The notes: a model not told the origin generated them from the letters alone. A stretch of 14,267 nt of DNA from Desulfurococcales archaeon (GCA_027012045.1 JALUZI010000032.1:1-14267); one strand, 5' to 3'. Shown: positions 7,130-14,170, numbered from the stretch's first letter. Translations and numbers: made by a program.

Positions 7130-8002
7130 TCAGCTCTGGCTACTCCTGTTATGCCTGTACGGGATGAGGGGGTGCGGGATGTATTCTACACCCGGCCTGT
7201 TCATCGGAGCCTGTGGGAACAGCTCCATGAACTGGTAGATCTCTACCGGTATCTCATCCTTCACGTTCAAACCTAGCTTCTTCGCTTCCTCGAACGTTAT
7301 AGGGTAATCGTGGGTCCACCTGCCCTCTGTTAATAGTTTTGCAAGCTCCTTGGCTTTCTCCTCTCCCAACTTGTCCTTGACGAGGTTCTGTATGAACTCC
7401 TGGACCTCCTTGAGCGCTTTCTCGGCAACGTCAGCCATCAAGAGTATCTTGTCAGAAGCATCCTTCCCCTTCTCCTTGGCCACCTTTATTATCGACGGGG
7501 CAGGCGCGTGGAACGTCTGGTCGATAGCCAGCTGGGGGTCCAAGGGTCCTAGAACCGCGTTAGGATCCATCCATATCTCGTCTGCAGCCAGTGCGATAAG
7601 GGTTCCACCGCTCATAGCATAGTGGGGGACTATGACTACTTTCTTGGCAGGATGCCTCTTCAACGCCATAGCTATCTGGGCTGCTGCTAGGACTAGTCCT
7701 CCGGGTGTGTGGAGAACCAGGGCTATAGGCTGGTCTCTAGGTGTTTGCCTTATAGCTCTTATCACGGCTTCACTGTCGTCTATATCGATGAACCGGTAGA
7801 GGGGTATTCCCAGTAGGCCTATCTTTTCCTGTCTGTGAATCAGTGTTATGAACCTGAACCCGTATTTCTTCTCTAGTAGCTGGAGCAGCCTCATCCTGGC
7901 AGACTTGAGCCGCTGATAGCTATAAGTTGGAGACAAGAGTGGTATAAGGAACAGCAGCCAGAACAGCATCCATATAATCGAGTTCAACAGGTCCGGACTC
8001 AA
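7130..8002 (-). CDS. SDH-type (ClpP-fold) membrane-anchored serine protease
   Basis: 290 residues matching the 'serine dehydrogenase proteinase' family, ClpP/crotonase-fold proteases related to signal peptide peptidase A and archaeal 1510-N. An N-terminal membrane span (about 8-24, SIIWMLFWLLFLIPLL) is followed by a charged helix, the family-typical FITLIHRQE, an ALVLHTPGG segment likely forming the oxyanion region (about 94-102), the probable nucleophile in HYAMSGGT (Ser131), and the signature TEGRWTHDYPIT (about 225-236). The likely general base is not obvious. I place the start at TTG 8002 because a perfect GGAGGTG ends 6 nt before it and the protein then begins just before the membrane span, as in relatives; the longer ATG 8044 reading adds 14 residues, overlaps TATA-like sequence and has no ribosome binding site. 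Likely role: membrane-protein quality control with the catalytic domain on one membrane face. Confidence 0.88.
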   Translation of the reverse strand: MSPDLLNSIIWMLFWLLFLIPLLSPTYSYQRLKSARMRLLQLLEKKYGFRFITLIHRQEKIGLLGIPLYRFIDIDDSEAVIRAIRQTPRDQPIALVLHTPGGLVLAAAQIAMALKRHPAKKVVIVPHYAMSGGTLIALAADEIWMDPNAVLGPLDPQLAIDQTFHAPAPSIIKVAKEKGKDASDKILLMADVAEKALKEVQEFIQNLVKDKLGEEKAKELAKLLTEGRWTHDYPITFEEAKKLGLNVKDEIPVEIYQFMELFPQAPMNRPGVEYIPHPLIPYRHNRSSQS

Positions 8003-8008
8003 ACTCCA

Positions 8009-8015
8009 CACCTCC
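8009..8015 (-). promoter_or_regulatory. Strong ribosome binding site deciding the SDH protease start
   Basis: The minus strand reads GGAGGTG, a full match to the archaeal 16S tail, 6 nt before TTG 8002. Under the longer reading this perfect site would lie uselessly inside the coding region. Confidence 0.7.
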
Positions 8016-8056
8016 ATCCTCACTAGAGATTTATATAATTTCATCGCTCAACGTTA

Positions 8057-8068
8057 GATTATTTTATC
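8057..8068 (-). promoter_or_regulatory. Probable TATA box for the SDH protease operon
   Basis: The minus strand reads GATAAAATAATC. Centred near 8062, it would start transcription near 8036, after ATG 8044 but before the ribosome binding site at 8015-8009. A second candidate, the palindrome TTATATAA at 8031-8038, would start transcription around 8008-8012, which is too late to include that site. Confidence 0.4.
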
Positions 8069-8086
8069 AAACTCGGTAGATTCTAG

Positions 8087-8094
8087 TTAAAATA
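8087..8094 (+). promoter_or_regulatory. TATA box of the AOR-PHP operon
   Basis: TTAAAATA on the plus strand, centred near 8090, predicts transcription from about 8117. That leaves a short leader containing GGTGA before TTG 8132. The spacer 8003-8131 therefore holds two divergent promoters and no other feature. Confidence 0.5.
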
Positions 8095-8119
8095 GTTTAC
8101 CTAGGATAATAATCGATTT

Positions 8120-8124
8120 GGTGA
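8120..8124 (+). promoter_or_regulatory. Ribosome binding site of the AOR gene
   Basis: GGTGA, 7 nt before TTG 8132. It supports TTG as the initiation codon and places the N-terminus where this enzyme family normally starts (a short Gly-rich turn, then KLLRVNLSSGK). Confidence 0.7.
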
Positions 8125-8131
8125 CAGTACT

Positions 8132-10012
8132 TTGGCCATTCAGGGAGGATACAACAAGAAGCTCCTAAGGGTGAACTTATCCTCCGGCAAAGCCAGAATA
8201 GAGGACATCGAGGATAACGTGCTTGAGATGTACCTGGGAGGAAAAAGCCTTGGCGTAGCTTACATGTACCGTGAGATACCTCCAGGAACCGATCCCCTGA
8301 GCCCATCCAACAAGATAATGATAGCTGCCGGCGGACTCTCCGGCCTAGCCCCTGGTTCAAGTAAAGCTGTCGCCGTCTCGAAGAGTCCCTTGACCCGGTT
8401 ATTGACTGACAGCTCTTTCGGAGACTATTTCTCCCCCCTATTGAGGAAAGCTGGTTTTGACGCGGTCATAATAGAAGGATCAAGCAGAGACCCTGTTTAC
8501 CTCTACATAAGAAACGGTGAAGTGGAAATCAGGAGTGCAGAGAAGCTCTGGGGTAAAGACACGTATACTACTACTCGCATTGTTAGAGAAGAAACCACTA
8601 GTAAAGCCAGTGTTATAAGCATAGGGCCTGCTGGTGAGAAGCTCGTAAAGTATGCTAACATCATAGCTGACTCTCAGAGAGCAGCTGGGAGAGGAGGCCT
8701 TGGAGCGGTGCTGGGTTCTAAAAAGCTGAAAGCCGTAGCTGTCTACGGTGACATGGACATTCCGGTGGCGTCTCCAGACGAGTTTAAGAAGCTGTGGAAC
8801 GAGCTGTATGATAAGTACGCTACATCCAGGAAAACCGCTGATTCAAGAATGCATGGAACAATGAATGGTCTGATTTACAGCTCTCAAACAGGGATGTCTC
8901 CAAGCTATAATTTCAGGAAACCATATATCCCGTTAGAGCTGGCTGAGAAACTATCTCATAAGGGTATTGAGCCATATGAGACGGATCCGCCCTGGTGGAT
9001 CCACGGGAAATCCTGTCCCGTCAAGTGCGCTAGATACACCAGGCTATCCGTTCAAGGGGAAGAGTTCGAAGTCAAGCCTGAGTACGAGAATGTTGCAATG
9101 CTGGGAGCAGCGACAGGGGTTTTCGAGCCAGAGGTTGTTTTGTACCTGAATTACATTGCGAACCGGTATGGCCTGGACTCCATAAGTCTTGGTAACACGA
9201 TTGCATGGTTCCTGGAGCTCGTGGAGGAGGGGCTGGTTGACCCGAGTGACTTCGGGTTGAATGTTAAGGGTTTCGGGGATGCTGGAGGAGTAATCCAGCT
9301 TGCAAGGCTGGTCGGTGAGAAGAAAGGTATTGGCGCTATACTGGCAGAAGGGGTTAAGAGGGCTTCTGAGCTCCTGGGAGTAGGTTATGACCGGGCCGTG
9401 CATGTCAAGGGTTTGGAGGCACCGGCCTGGGATCCTAGGGGGTTAAGAGGTTTCGCTCTAAGCTATGCAACTGCGGATGTCGGTGCAAGCCATCTCAGAG
9501 GGTGGCCTAAGACTAGGGATAGACCAATCGACGGCCCGGCAGTCGAGGTTGTGGAGAGCCTTGCCAGGGACCGTGACAGGAAAACAGTGTTTGACAGCCT
9601 CGGCTTATGTATATTCGTCCCGTTTACCGAGGAGGAAATAGTGAAACTGTATAACTATGCTACAGGGCTCGACGTTGATATAGAGGAACTATACATGGCT
9701 AGTAGGAGAGAGGAGAGCCTTGCCAGAATACACAATGTACTAGACTGGGTTACCCCGCCTCTAGACGATACGATACCTCCGAGATGGTGGGAGCCTGAGG
9801 AAGAGGGGCCTGCCAAGGGCTCCAAGGCGTTTATAGACGAGGAAGACTTCAGAAGCGCTAGGAGGAAGTACTATGAGATAAGGGGCTGGCACCCCGAGTA
9901 CGGGGTACCTCTCCCCGAGACCCTGGAGGAACTAGGTATCTCATGGGCTGAGAAGGAGGCTGTCATGGCGATTATGGGAGTGGAGCTGAGGATAAGTTGG
10001 ATGAAGGGCTGA
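8132..10012 (+). CDS. Aldehyde ferredoxin oxidoreductase-family tungstopterin enzyme
   Basis: 626 residues, normal length for enzymes that oxidise aldehydes to acids with tungsten-bispterin and an iron-sulfur cluster, passing electrons to ferredoxin. Family landmarks in order: KLLRVNLSSGK (10-20), YLGGKSLG, AAGGLSG, GRGGLGAVLGSKKLKAVAV (about 188-206), the cluster region SCPVKCARY (C295, C299), EYENVAML, GLDSISLG, WDPRGLRGF, ASHLRGW and DSLGLC (Asp488, Cys493). Compared with the usual CxxCxxxC plus a later Cys, the first cysteine is replaced by Gly292 (His291 beside it), leaving three. The catalytic Glu, His and Asp positions look kept. Start is TTG 8132 with GGTGA before it. It has its own promoter and overlaps the following PHP gene by 16 nt. 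The substrate (aldehyde, formaldehyde, glyceraldehyde-3-phosphate or other) cannot be read. AOR family certain; subfamily not. Confidence 0.93.
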   Translation: MAIQGGYNKKLLRVNLSSGKARIEDIEDNVLEMYLGGKSLGVAYMYREIPPGTDPLSPSNKIMIAAGGLSGLAPGSSKAVAVSKSPLTRLLTDSSFGDYFSPLLRKAGFDAVIIEGSSRDPVYLYIRNGEVEIRSAEKLWGKDTYTTTRIVREETTSKASVISIGPAGEKLVKYANIIADSQRAAGRGGLGAVLGSKKLKAVAVYGDMDIPVASPDEFKKLWNELYDKYATSRKTADSRMHGTMNGLIYSSQTGMSPSYNFRKPYIPLELAEKLSHKGIEPYETDPPWWIHGKSCPVKCARYTRLSVQGEEFEVKPEYENVAMLGAATGVFEPEVVLYLNYIANRYGLDSISLGNTIAWFLELVEEGLVDPSDFGLNVKGFGDAGGVIQLARLVGEKKGIGAILAEGVKRASELLGVGYDRAVHVKGLEAPAWDPRGLRGFALSYATADVGASHLRGWPKTRDRPIDGPAVEVVESLARDRDRKTVFDSLGLCIFVPFTEEEIVKLYNYATGLDVDIEELYMASRREESLARIHNVLDWVTPPLDDTIPPRWWEPEEEGPAKGSKAFIDEEDFRSARRKYYEIRGWHPEYGVPLPETLEELGISWAEKEAVMAIMGVELRISWMKG

Positions 10013-10665
10013 AAGCTGAGACACACTGTCATACAACCAGTAGTGACGGACGGCACCCTCCTGATCAGGTGGTGCTAGAGGCGAATAAGAAAGGCCTTGA
10101 TTTTCTCGCTGTAACCGATCACAACACTTTCCGCGGTGCTGTGCTCGCCCAAAGGGCAGTCAAGCTTAGAGGATTGGAGAAGCCTGTGGTTATCCCTGGG
10201 AACGAGGTGCGGACAACTAAGGGGGATGTATTAGTCTTGTGCGAGAAACCCCTGTCAAAGATCAAGAAGGATCCGTGGGATCTTCGCGATCTTGCCGATG
10301 AGAACAATTGTGTTATGATAGCTGCACACCCCTACAGTATCATCGAACCCGCTGTCGGGGATTTCATCAGGGAGGCCCCCGAGCTTTTCGACGCTATAGA
10401 GGTTTGGAACGCGACGAATTTACCTTTCCTGAACTCGAAGGCCGCTAGGGTTGCCAGGGAGCTGGGTAAGCCTGGGACTGCTGGTAGTGATGCCCATGTT
10501 AAAGAGGAGATAGGGTCTGCCTATACTCTAGTTTATACTGATGAGGGTAGTGTTGAGAGCTTCCTGGAAGCCGTTAGGAAAGGGGATATCAGGCCTGTGA
10601 AAGGCCTGCCCAGCTTAACCGCTGTTCTAGCTCACTTAGCATGGGGGGTTAAGAGGCGCATTTAG
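9997..10665 (+). CDS. PHP-domain metal-dependent phosphoesterase
   Basis: 222 residues forming a stand-alone PHP domain, a TIM-barrel-like hydrolase binding up to three divalent metals. The full ligand set is visible: HCH (His10, His12), Asp17, DHN (Asp41, His42), GNE (Glu70), HPY (His111) and GSDAH (Asp165, His167). Stand-alone PHP proteins of this type hydrolyse small phosphoesters or phosphorylated nucleosides and oligonucleotides; the substrate here is unknown. The TTG 9997 start lies inside the last 16 nt of the AOR gene in another frame, with GAGG at 9988-9991 spaced 5 nt, so translation is probably coupled to AOR. The last 4 bp overlap the 3' end of the TrpRS gene on the opposite strand. 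Confidence 0.88.
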   Translation: MDEGLKAETHCHTTSSDGRHPPDQVVLEANKKGLDFLAVTDHNTFRGAVLAQRAVKLRGLEKPVVIPGNEVRTTKGDVLVLCEKPLSKIKKDPWDLRDLADENNCVMIAAHPYSIIEPAVGDFIREAPELFDAIEVWNATNLPFLNSKAARVARELGKPGTAGSDAHVKEEIGSAYTLVYTDEGSVESFLEAVRKGDIRPVKGLPSLTAVLAHLAWGVKRRI

Positions 10666-11783
10666 AATTTGGGGGGTTCGACATATTTCAATACGACGTC
10701 TTTTGCTTTCTCCAGTTTTTTCCTGTGCTCCTCTAGGAATTTCTCTAGTAGGCTCCAGGCATTCCTCTTACAGTGGCCGCACAGCAACCGACCGGATACG
10801 CAGTCGTCATAGATTTTTTGTAGTTCTCTGTCATCCTCGATTAGCTGGAACATGTAGAAATCGTAGACTGTGCATTTCCAGGGTTCTGCTCCGAGTTTCC
10901 TCTGCTCCTCTACTGTTGCCCTTCCACCTGTTAGTGCCCTCATGAGCTTTGTTCTCGCAACTTCGGGAGGGTCTGTTAGGAATATTGTTGCTTCCGGTCT
11001 GCTACTACTCATTTTGTCACCGTCTAGCCCGCGTTGTAGCATGTGGTATGTGGATGCGGGGCGTTCTAGCCCTAGTTCATTGTGGAATCTGTCGGCTAGG
11101 TCCCTCGAGAGCCTTAGGTGGGGGTCTTGGTCGGCTCCTACTGGGACTATTACGTTCTTGTATCCGCCGAATTCTTCTAGTTGTACGTGGAGGATGTCTG
11201 CTGCTTGTGTTAGGGCTGCCATCACTTTTGATGGTTCCATTGTTCCGTATATGGCTTCCATTTCCGCCATGGTTACCTTTCTGGAGAACAGTTGTATGAG
11301 CCTGTAGTATGGTGTCTTGTGGTTAGTCTGGAAGTAGAATACTGCTTTTGCGGGGTCGAGACCTAGTGCTATCAGGTTTGCTATGTACTCGTATAGTCCT
11401 ATTTCTATTGCTTTCTTCCTGTCCATTTTTCTTACCGCATATGCCTCAGCGTCGGCTATGACGATGTGCACTTTGACGCCTAGTTTCTGATAGTATATTA
11501 TCTGGTCTGCCGTGAGTTTGTGGCCGAAGTGGAATTTACCGCTTGGCATAAAGCCTGTTAGAAGGGCTACCGGCTCTCCCTTGGATAGTGGCTCTATTAC
11601 GCGTTTGTCGAAGTCTCTGTGGCCGAATATTATGCCTCTTCTCATATACCTGTTCGGCTCTGAGATCTGGGAGATTTTAGGTAGTATATTCTTGAATGGC
11701 TTAATACCGAATGTTTCCATTAGTCTCCCATAGTCCTTTACGCTTACATGCCCCCACGGGTCGAGTTTCAATTCGCTTGTCAA
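10662..11783 (-). CDS. trpS: Tryptophanyl-tRNA synthetase, archaeal type
   Basis: 373 residues; a class Ic synthetase that charges tRNA(Trp). The HIGH-like motif is HFGH (85-88) within MPSGKFHFGHK, and the second signature is KMSSS (257-261) within GLDGDKMSSSRPEA. The N-terminal extension before the Rossmann fold (about 75 residues), GADQDPHLRLSRD (216-228) and the AEMEAIYG stretch are those of the archaeal/eukaryotic TrpRS rather than the bacterial or TyrRS type. C304, C328 and CGHC (335-338) could bind zinc in the C-terminal half. Start is TTG 11783, overlapping the TGA of the diphthine synthase gene in TTGA, so the two are one operon with coupled translation. Nothing is missing. Confidence 0.95.
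   Translation of the reverse strand: MTSELKLDPWGHVSVKDYGRLMETFGIKPFKNILPKISQISEPNRYMRRGIIFGHRDFDKRVIEPLSKGEPVALLTGFMPSGKFHFGHKLTADQIIYYQKLGVKVHIVIADAEAYAVRKMDRKKAIEIGLYEYIANLIALGLDPAKAVFYFQTNHKTPYYRLIQLFSRKVTMAEMEAIYGTMEPSKVMAALTQAADILHVQLEEFGGYKNVIVPVGADQDPHLRLSRDLADRFHNELGLERPASTYHMLQRGLDGDKMSSSRPEATIFLTDPPEVARTKLMRALTGGRATVEEQRKLGAEPWKCTVYDFYMFQLIEDDRELQKIYDDCVSGRLLCGHCKRNAWSLLEKFLEEHRKKLEKAKDVVLKYVEPPKF
10716..10721 (+). terminator. Possible T-tract terminator of the AOR-PHP operon
   Basis: A run of six T preceded by TCTTTTGCTTTC about 50 bp after the PHP stop codon, inside the opposite-strand TrpRS gene. Archaeal termination often needs only a T-rich tract. Position is right, but a run of this length also occurs by chance. 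Confidence 0.25.
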
Positions 11784-12643
11784 AACACATCATCTCCGCT
11801 GTGCAAACCGGCTCTTTTACAGATGTCGGTTAAACGAGATTTTAGTGTTTCTTTATGCCTCTCTAACAACTCTTCTGGTGATCCCAGTATTTTGACCAGG
11901 GATTCCTCTTCCTCGAAGTGCAGTGGCCCTGGAATTATTATGGATTGCGGTATCGTGTCAAACTTCTCTGCCCGGGTCTCACCTAGGGATCTAACGGTTA
12001 TTCTCTGCCAAGGAGTTCCAGATGCTTCGGCTATTATCACCGTTAGATCTTCTAGTATACTTTCTCCCCACATATTATGCTCCATCTCAATTATTATATT
12101 AGCAGCTTCATTGGCATGCATTATTTTACCTTCATCCAGCTTGAGGTCAAGGAGTACTAGGGAGTGTGAGCTGGTGCACATGTTTGTGTAGACCTGTTTC
12201 AATGCACTGTAGGGGAACGTGTTTTCATATGGGTATACAAGGGTTGTTATTCGGCCGAACTTGTAGATTTGCAGAAGGCTTTCGAGTATAGACATGTAGA
12301 CTCCTGATATTCCATGGATAACCTTGAATGGTATGTGAAGCGATTTAGCTTCCTCTAATACGATTATGTGCGTAGTTGCGACGAGAGGGTCTCCTATCAC
12401 TGCAATGCTTATGTTCTTTGTCGACGCTTCTCTCAATAATCTTCTAACACCAGGGAACTCCAGTTTATCCCTGCCCACGGGTTCTACAGGCTTTCCTATA
12501 GCCTTAGCTAGATTGGCCGGTGTAATGTCTTTTGAGATGTTCGTGTAGTAGTCAAGGTAGACTTTATCCGAGCTGGACAGGGCTTCACGGGCCTCCCTAG
12601 TGATATGCCCTAGCCATAGTCCTAGACCAACCAGGTTCAGCAT
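11780..12643 (-). CDS. dphB: Diphthine synthase (SAM-dependent methyltransferase for diphthamide)
   Basis: 287 residues. DphB/Dph5 methylates the modified histidine of elongation factor 2 during diphthamide synthesis. It is a tetrapyrrole-methylase-fold enzyme and shows the family hallmarks: LNLVGLGLW at the N-terminus, YLDYYTN (about 29-35), the SAM-binding VIGDPLVATTH (about 82-92), HGISGVY (about 110-116), and ENTFPYSALKQVYTN (about 139-153). I place the start at ATG 12643 rather than 15 codons upstream because a GGTG lies 7 nt before it and homologues begin at exactly M-L-x-L-V-G-L-G. Its TGA overlaps the TrpRS start by 4 nt. No convincing TATA box is seen directly upstream; a TATTTTTAGG-like element at 12753-12762 on the minus strand would give a leader of about 90 nt. 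Confidence 0.93.
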   Translation of the reverse strand: MLNLVGLGLWLGHITREAREALSSSDKVYLDYYTNISKDITPANLAKAIGKPVEPVGRDKLEFPGVRRLLREASTKNISIAVIGDPLVATTHIIVLEEAKSLHIPFKVIHGISGVYMSILESLLQIYKFGRITTLVYPYENTFPYSALKQVYTNMCTSSHSLVLLDLKLDEGKIMHANEAANIIIEMEHNMWGESILEDLTVIIAEASGTPWQRITVRSLGETRAEKFDTIPQSIIIPGPLHFEEEESLVKILGSPEELLERHKETLKSRLTDICKRAGLHSGDDVF

Positions 12644-12650
12644 TCCAATA

Positions 12651-12654
12651 CACC
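12651..12654 (-). promoter_or_regulatory. Ribosome binding site deciding the dphB start
   Basis: The minus strand reads GGTG, 7 nt before ATG 12643. The longer reading from 12688 would add 15 residues not expected in the family. Confidence 0.6.
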
Positions 12655-12767
12655 TAAATGAGGGGTCGGGTTCTGCCGGAGACCTCATACTTAGATGCGG
12701 TCCATAGGAGTATTCCTCATCCCCCTGTAGATATATTGAAGATACAGCTTGGCCTAAAAATACAGTT

Positions 12768-12806
12768 ACACGTACCCCCGTGTGTCATATAATGCATAAT
12801 ATAAAC
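12768..12806 (+). promoter_or_regulatory. Promoter region of the small membrane protein, with a short hairpin
   Basis: Two TATA-like stretches occur, TCATATAATG (12785-12794) and CATAATATAAAC (12795-12806). The first would start transcription almost at ATG 12817, suggesting a near-leaderless mRNA. Just upstream, ACACG (12768-12772) and CGTGT (12779-12783) form a 5-bp inverted repeat with a 6-base loop, a possible but weak operator. The rest of 12644-12816 holds no gene. Confidence 0.35.
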
Positions 12807-12816
12807 AGGGTGAATC

Positions 12817-13143
12817 ATGGTTCTGGATAAAGTGATGAATTGGACACTAACAGTAAACCAGACCGGAGGAGGACCACGTGATTTAGTCACCAGCCACAAT
12901 GCATCGTCACTTGTAGCTCTACCGAAGCTCAACTCTATAACAGCAACCGTCACGGGCAACGGGGGGAATAGCGGGCACAGTGAATACGGTTTGCTTGTCT
13001 ATATCTTTGCATTGACTGCTCTTGCAGTGGCACTACTAACTGATCCTGGTATAAGTTTTACTGATCTAGTGATAAGTTTAAAAGAATTGCTATCGAGTTT
13101 ATCGAGCGGTTTAGCCAAGAGGTTGTCTAGGGATAGATCCTAG
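12817..13143 (+). CDS. Small single-span membrane protein with N-glycosylation sequons
   Basis: 108 residues, no family recognised. An N-terminal 57-residue segment rich in Asn, Thr, Ser and Gly carries three N-x-S/T sequons (N8, N14, N28); one hydrophobic span follows (about 58-74, GLLVYIFALTALAVALL), then an amphipathic, basic tail ending KRLSRDRS. The positive charge after the span predicts N-terminus outside and C-terminus inside without a cleaved signal peptide. Start is ATG 12817 with GGGTGA only 3 nt away; ATG 12835 is an alternative. The 3' end overlaps the opposite-strand gene by 17 bp. The coherent topology supports a real gene, but it is short and no homologue is known to me. Confidence 0.6.
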   Translation: MVLDKVMNWTLTVNQTGGGPRDLVTSHNASSLVALPKLNSITATVTGNGGNSGHSEYGLLVYIFALTALAVALLTDPGISFTDLVISLKELLSSLSSGLAKRLSRDRS

Positions 13144-13759
13144 AGCCAAGTTTCTGGTAGCTGTTATCATATATTTCCCTAACCCGGAAAACGACAGCCG
13201 GATACCATGGGTGCGATCGTTCTCCCTCAGGAATGACATGCATCAAATCATGCACGAGGTTCACATACTCGTATATGCTTCCCTGTTCTACTATTTGGGC
13301 TGTAGTCCTGATCTCGTAAGCCGCCACATCGGGAGGTATGAGAATCCCTAAAGTTGCCTCTCCTGTTTCAATAATATTCCTCCATGTATGCCCTTTCGTC
13401 ATCACGTGACTAACCATTGCCAGAGGATCCACGCAGTCCTCGTTGTAAACGTAGTCTAATACGAAGCTCAATCCAGCCTTGACTGCCTCGAAACCTTTCC
13501 CCCAATATTTTCTCTCTATATCCCTCAGCTTCTCGAGCGCTTCCGCCATACAGCTTTCCTTAACAAGGTAGGATACCATGAAGGGGGCTATGTTGAGTCC
13601 AGCAGATCCGTATGTGGCAACCATAGGGGAGAGCAAATAGCTCGATCTAACAAGGTCGCAATCGATGCTCGGACCCATACCTTTCTCGAGGATCGCCTCA
13701 ACCAGCTTCCTCCGAGCCCTGAGTGTGTTATCTAGGAAATCATCCGGCAATACGGTCAC
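13127..13759 (-). CDS. Unrecognised 210-residue protein with an HDLMH motif, downstream of the HELLH protein
   Basis: I do not recognise the family. The protein is mainly alpha-helical with no membrane span; LRARRKLVEAILEKG (13-27) and ALEKLRDIERKYWGKGFEAVKAGLSFV (74-100) are predicted helices. The C-terminal part has VNLVHDLMHVIPEGERSHP (166-184): HDLMH (170-174) with His183 nearby recalls a zinc-binding HExxH with Asp for Glu. Four cysteines (34, 70, 109 and none in the last 100 residues beyond that except as listed) are scattered. The start is GTG 13759 with GGTGA at 13772-13768 spaced 8 nt; this ribosome binding site contains the TGA of the upstream gene, so the two are tightly linked. 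The metal-binding idea is inference from one short motif. Confidence 0.75.
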   Translation of the reverse strand: MTVLPDDFLDNTLRARRKLVEAILEKGMGPSIDCDLVRSSYLLSPMVATYGSAGLNIAPFMVSYLVKESCMAEALEKLRDIERKYWGKGFEAVKAGLSFVLDYVYNEDCVDPLAMVSHVMTKGHTWRNIIETGEATLGILIPPDVAAYEIRTTAQIVEQGSIYEYVNLVHDLMHVIPEGERSHPWYPAVVFRVREIYDNSYQKLGSRIYP

Positions 13760-13766
13760 TGACTGT

Positions 13767-14165
13767 TCACCCTGTCTTAAAACATTTCTCTAGACGACTA
13801 AAATCAATTCTCCTATAAATTGAGTAGACCGTTCTCCCGTTGACTAACCGGCCGTGAGGCCGTAGTCCCCCGGAGAACGTGTATGGAATGTGGAGTAACT
13901 CGTGAATAACTGTTTTAATCATCTCTGCCTTGCTCAGCTTGTAGAACCTCTCTCCTATCACCTCTATAACATATCCAGGCTCTAATCCGGCTGCTATCCA
14001 GGCACTCGAAAGACCGTGTATCCTAGCTATAGCCCTAGTTGAAGTCCCCCAGCTCACAAGACACTTTACCTTGTTAACATTTACGTGCGGGAAAAATCCC
14101 TGGCTCACCAGTTCCCGGACAATACAACATACATCGTCGGCCCGTGTATACTTTATCCTCGTCAT
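13767..14165 (-). CDS. Putative zinc metallopeptidase (HELLH type)
   Basis: 132 residues. MIKTVIHELLHIPYTFSGGLRPHG (82-105) is a zincin motif HExxH (His88, Glu89, His92) with His104 as probable third zinc ligand; it resembles the small 'putative phage metallopeptidase' type family of single-domain HELLH proteins seen in phages and archaea. The first 75 residues form an alpha/beta part with Cys13, Cys14 and Cys35 and a WGTSTRAIARIHGL stretch (39-52). No signal peptide is present, so it is cytoplasmic. The start is ATG 14165, with AGGTGG 5 nt upstream; GTG 14174 would lie inside that site. It stands between the end of a membrane-protein gene and the 210-residue gene. Whether it is a peptidase or uses the metal otherwise is not shown. 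Confidence 0.78.
   Translation of the reverse strand: MTRIKYTRADDVCCIVRELVSQGFFPHVNVNKVKCLVSWGTSTRAIARIHGLSSAWIAAGLEPGYVIEVIGERFYKLSKAEMIKTVIHELLHIPYTFSGGLRPHGRLVNGRTVYSIYRRIDFSRLEKCFKTG
13768..13772 (-). promoter_or_regulatory. Ribosome binding site overlapping the stop of the metallopeptidase gene
   Basis: The minus strand reads GGTGA, 8 nt before GTG 13759. Its TGA is also the stop of the HELLH gene, which favours coupled translation. Confidence 0.6.
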
Positions 14166-14170
14166 CCAAG

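Noticed and set aside
10870..11307. Plus-strand frames of 145 and 116 residues
   Set aside because: Antisense to TrpRS across its KMSSS region; hydrophobic and Ser-rich runs come from the complementary strand.
11748..12191. 147-residue plus-strand frame
   Set aside because: Antisense to dphB and the start of trpS, both identified by strong motifs.
12644..12688. 15-codon N-terminal extension of dphB
   Set aside because: Diphthine synthases begin at M-L-x-L-V-G-L-G, and GGTG is well placed for ATG 12643.
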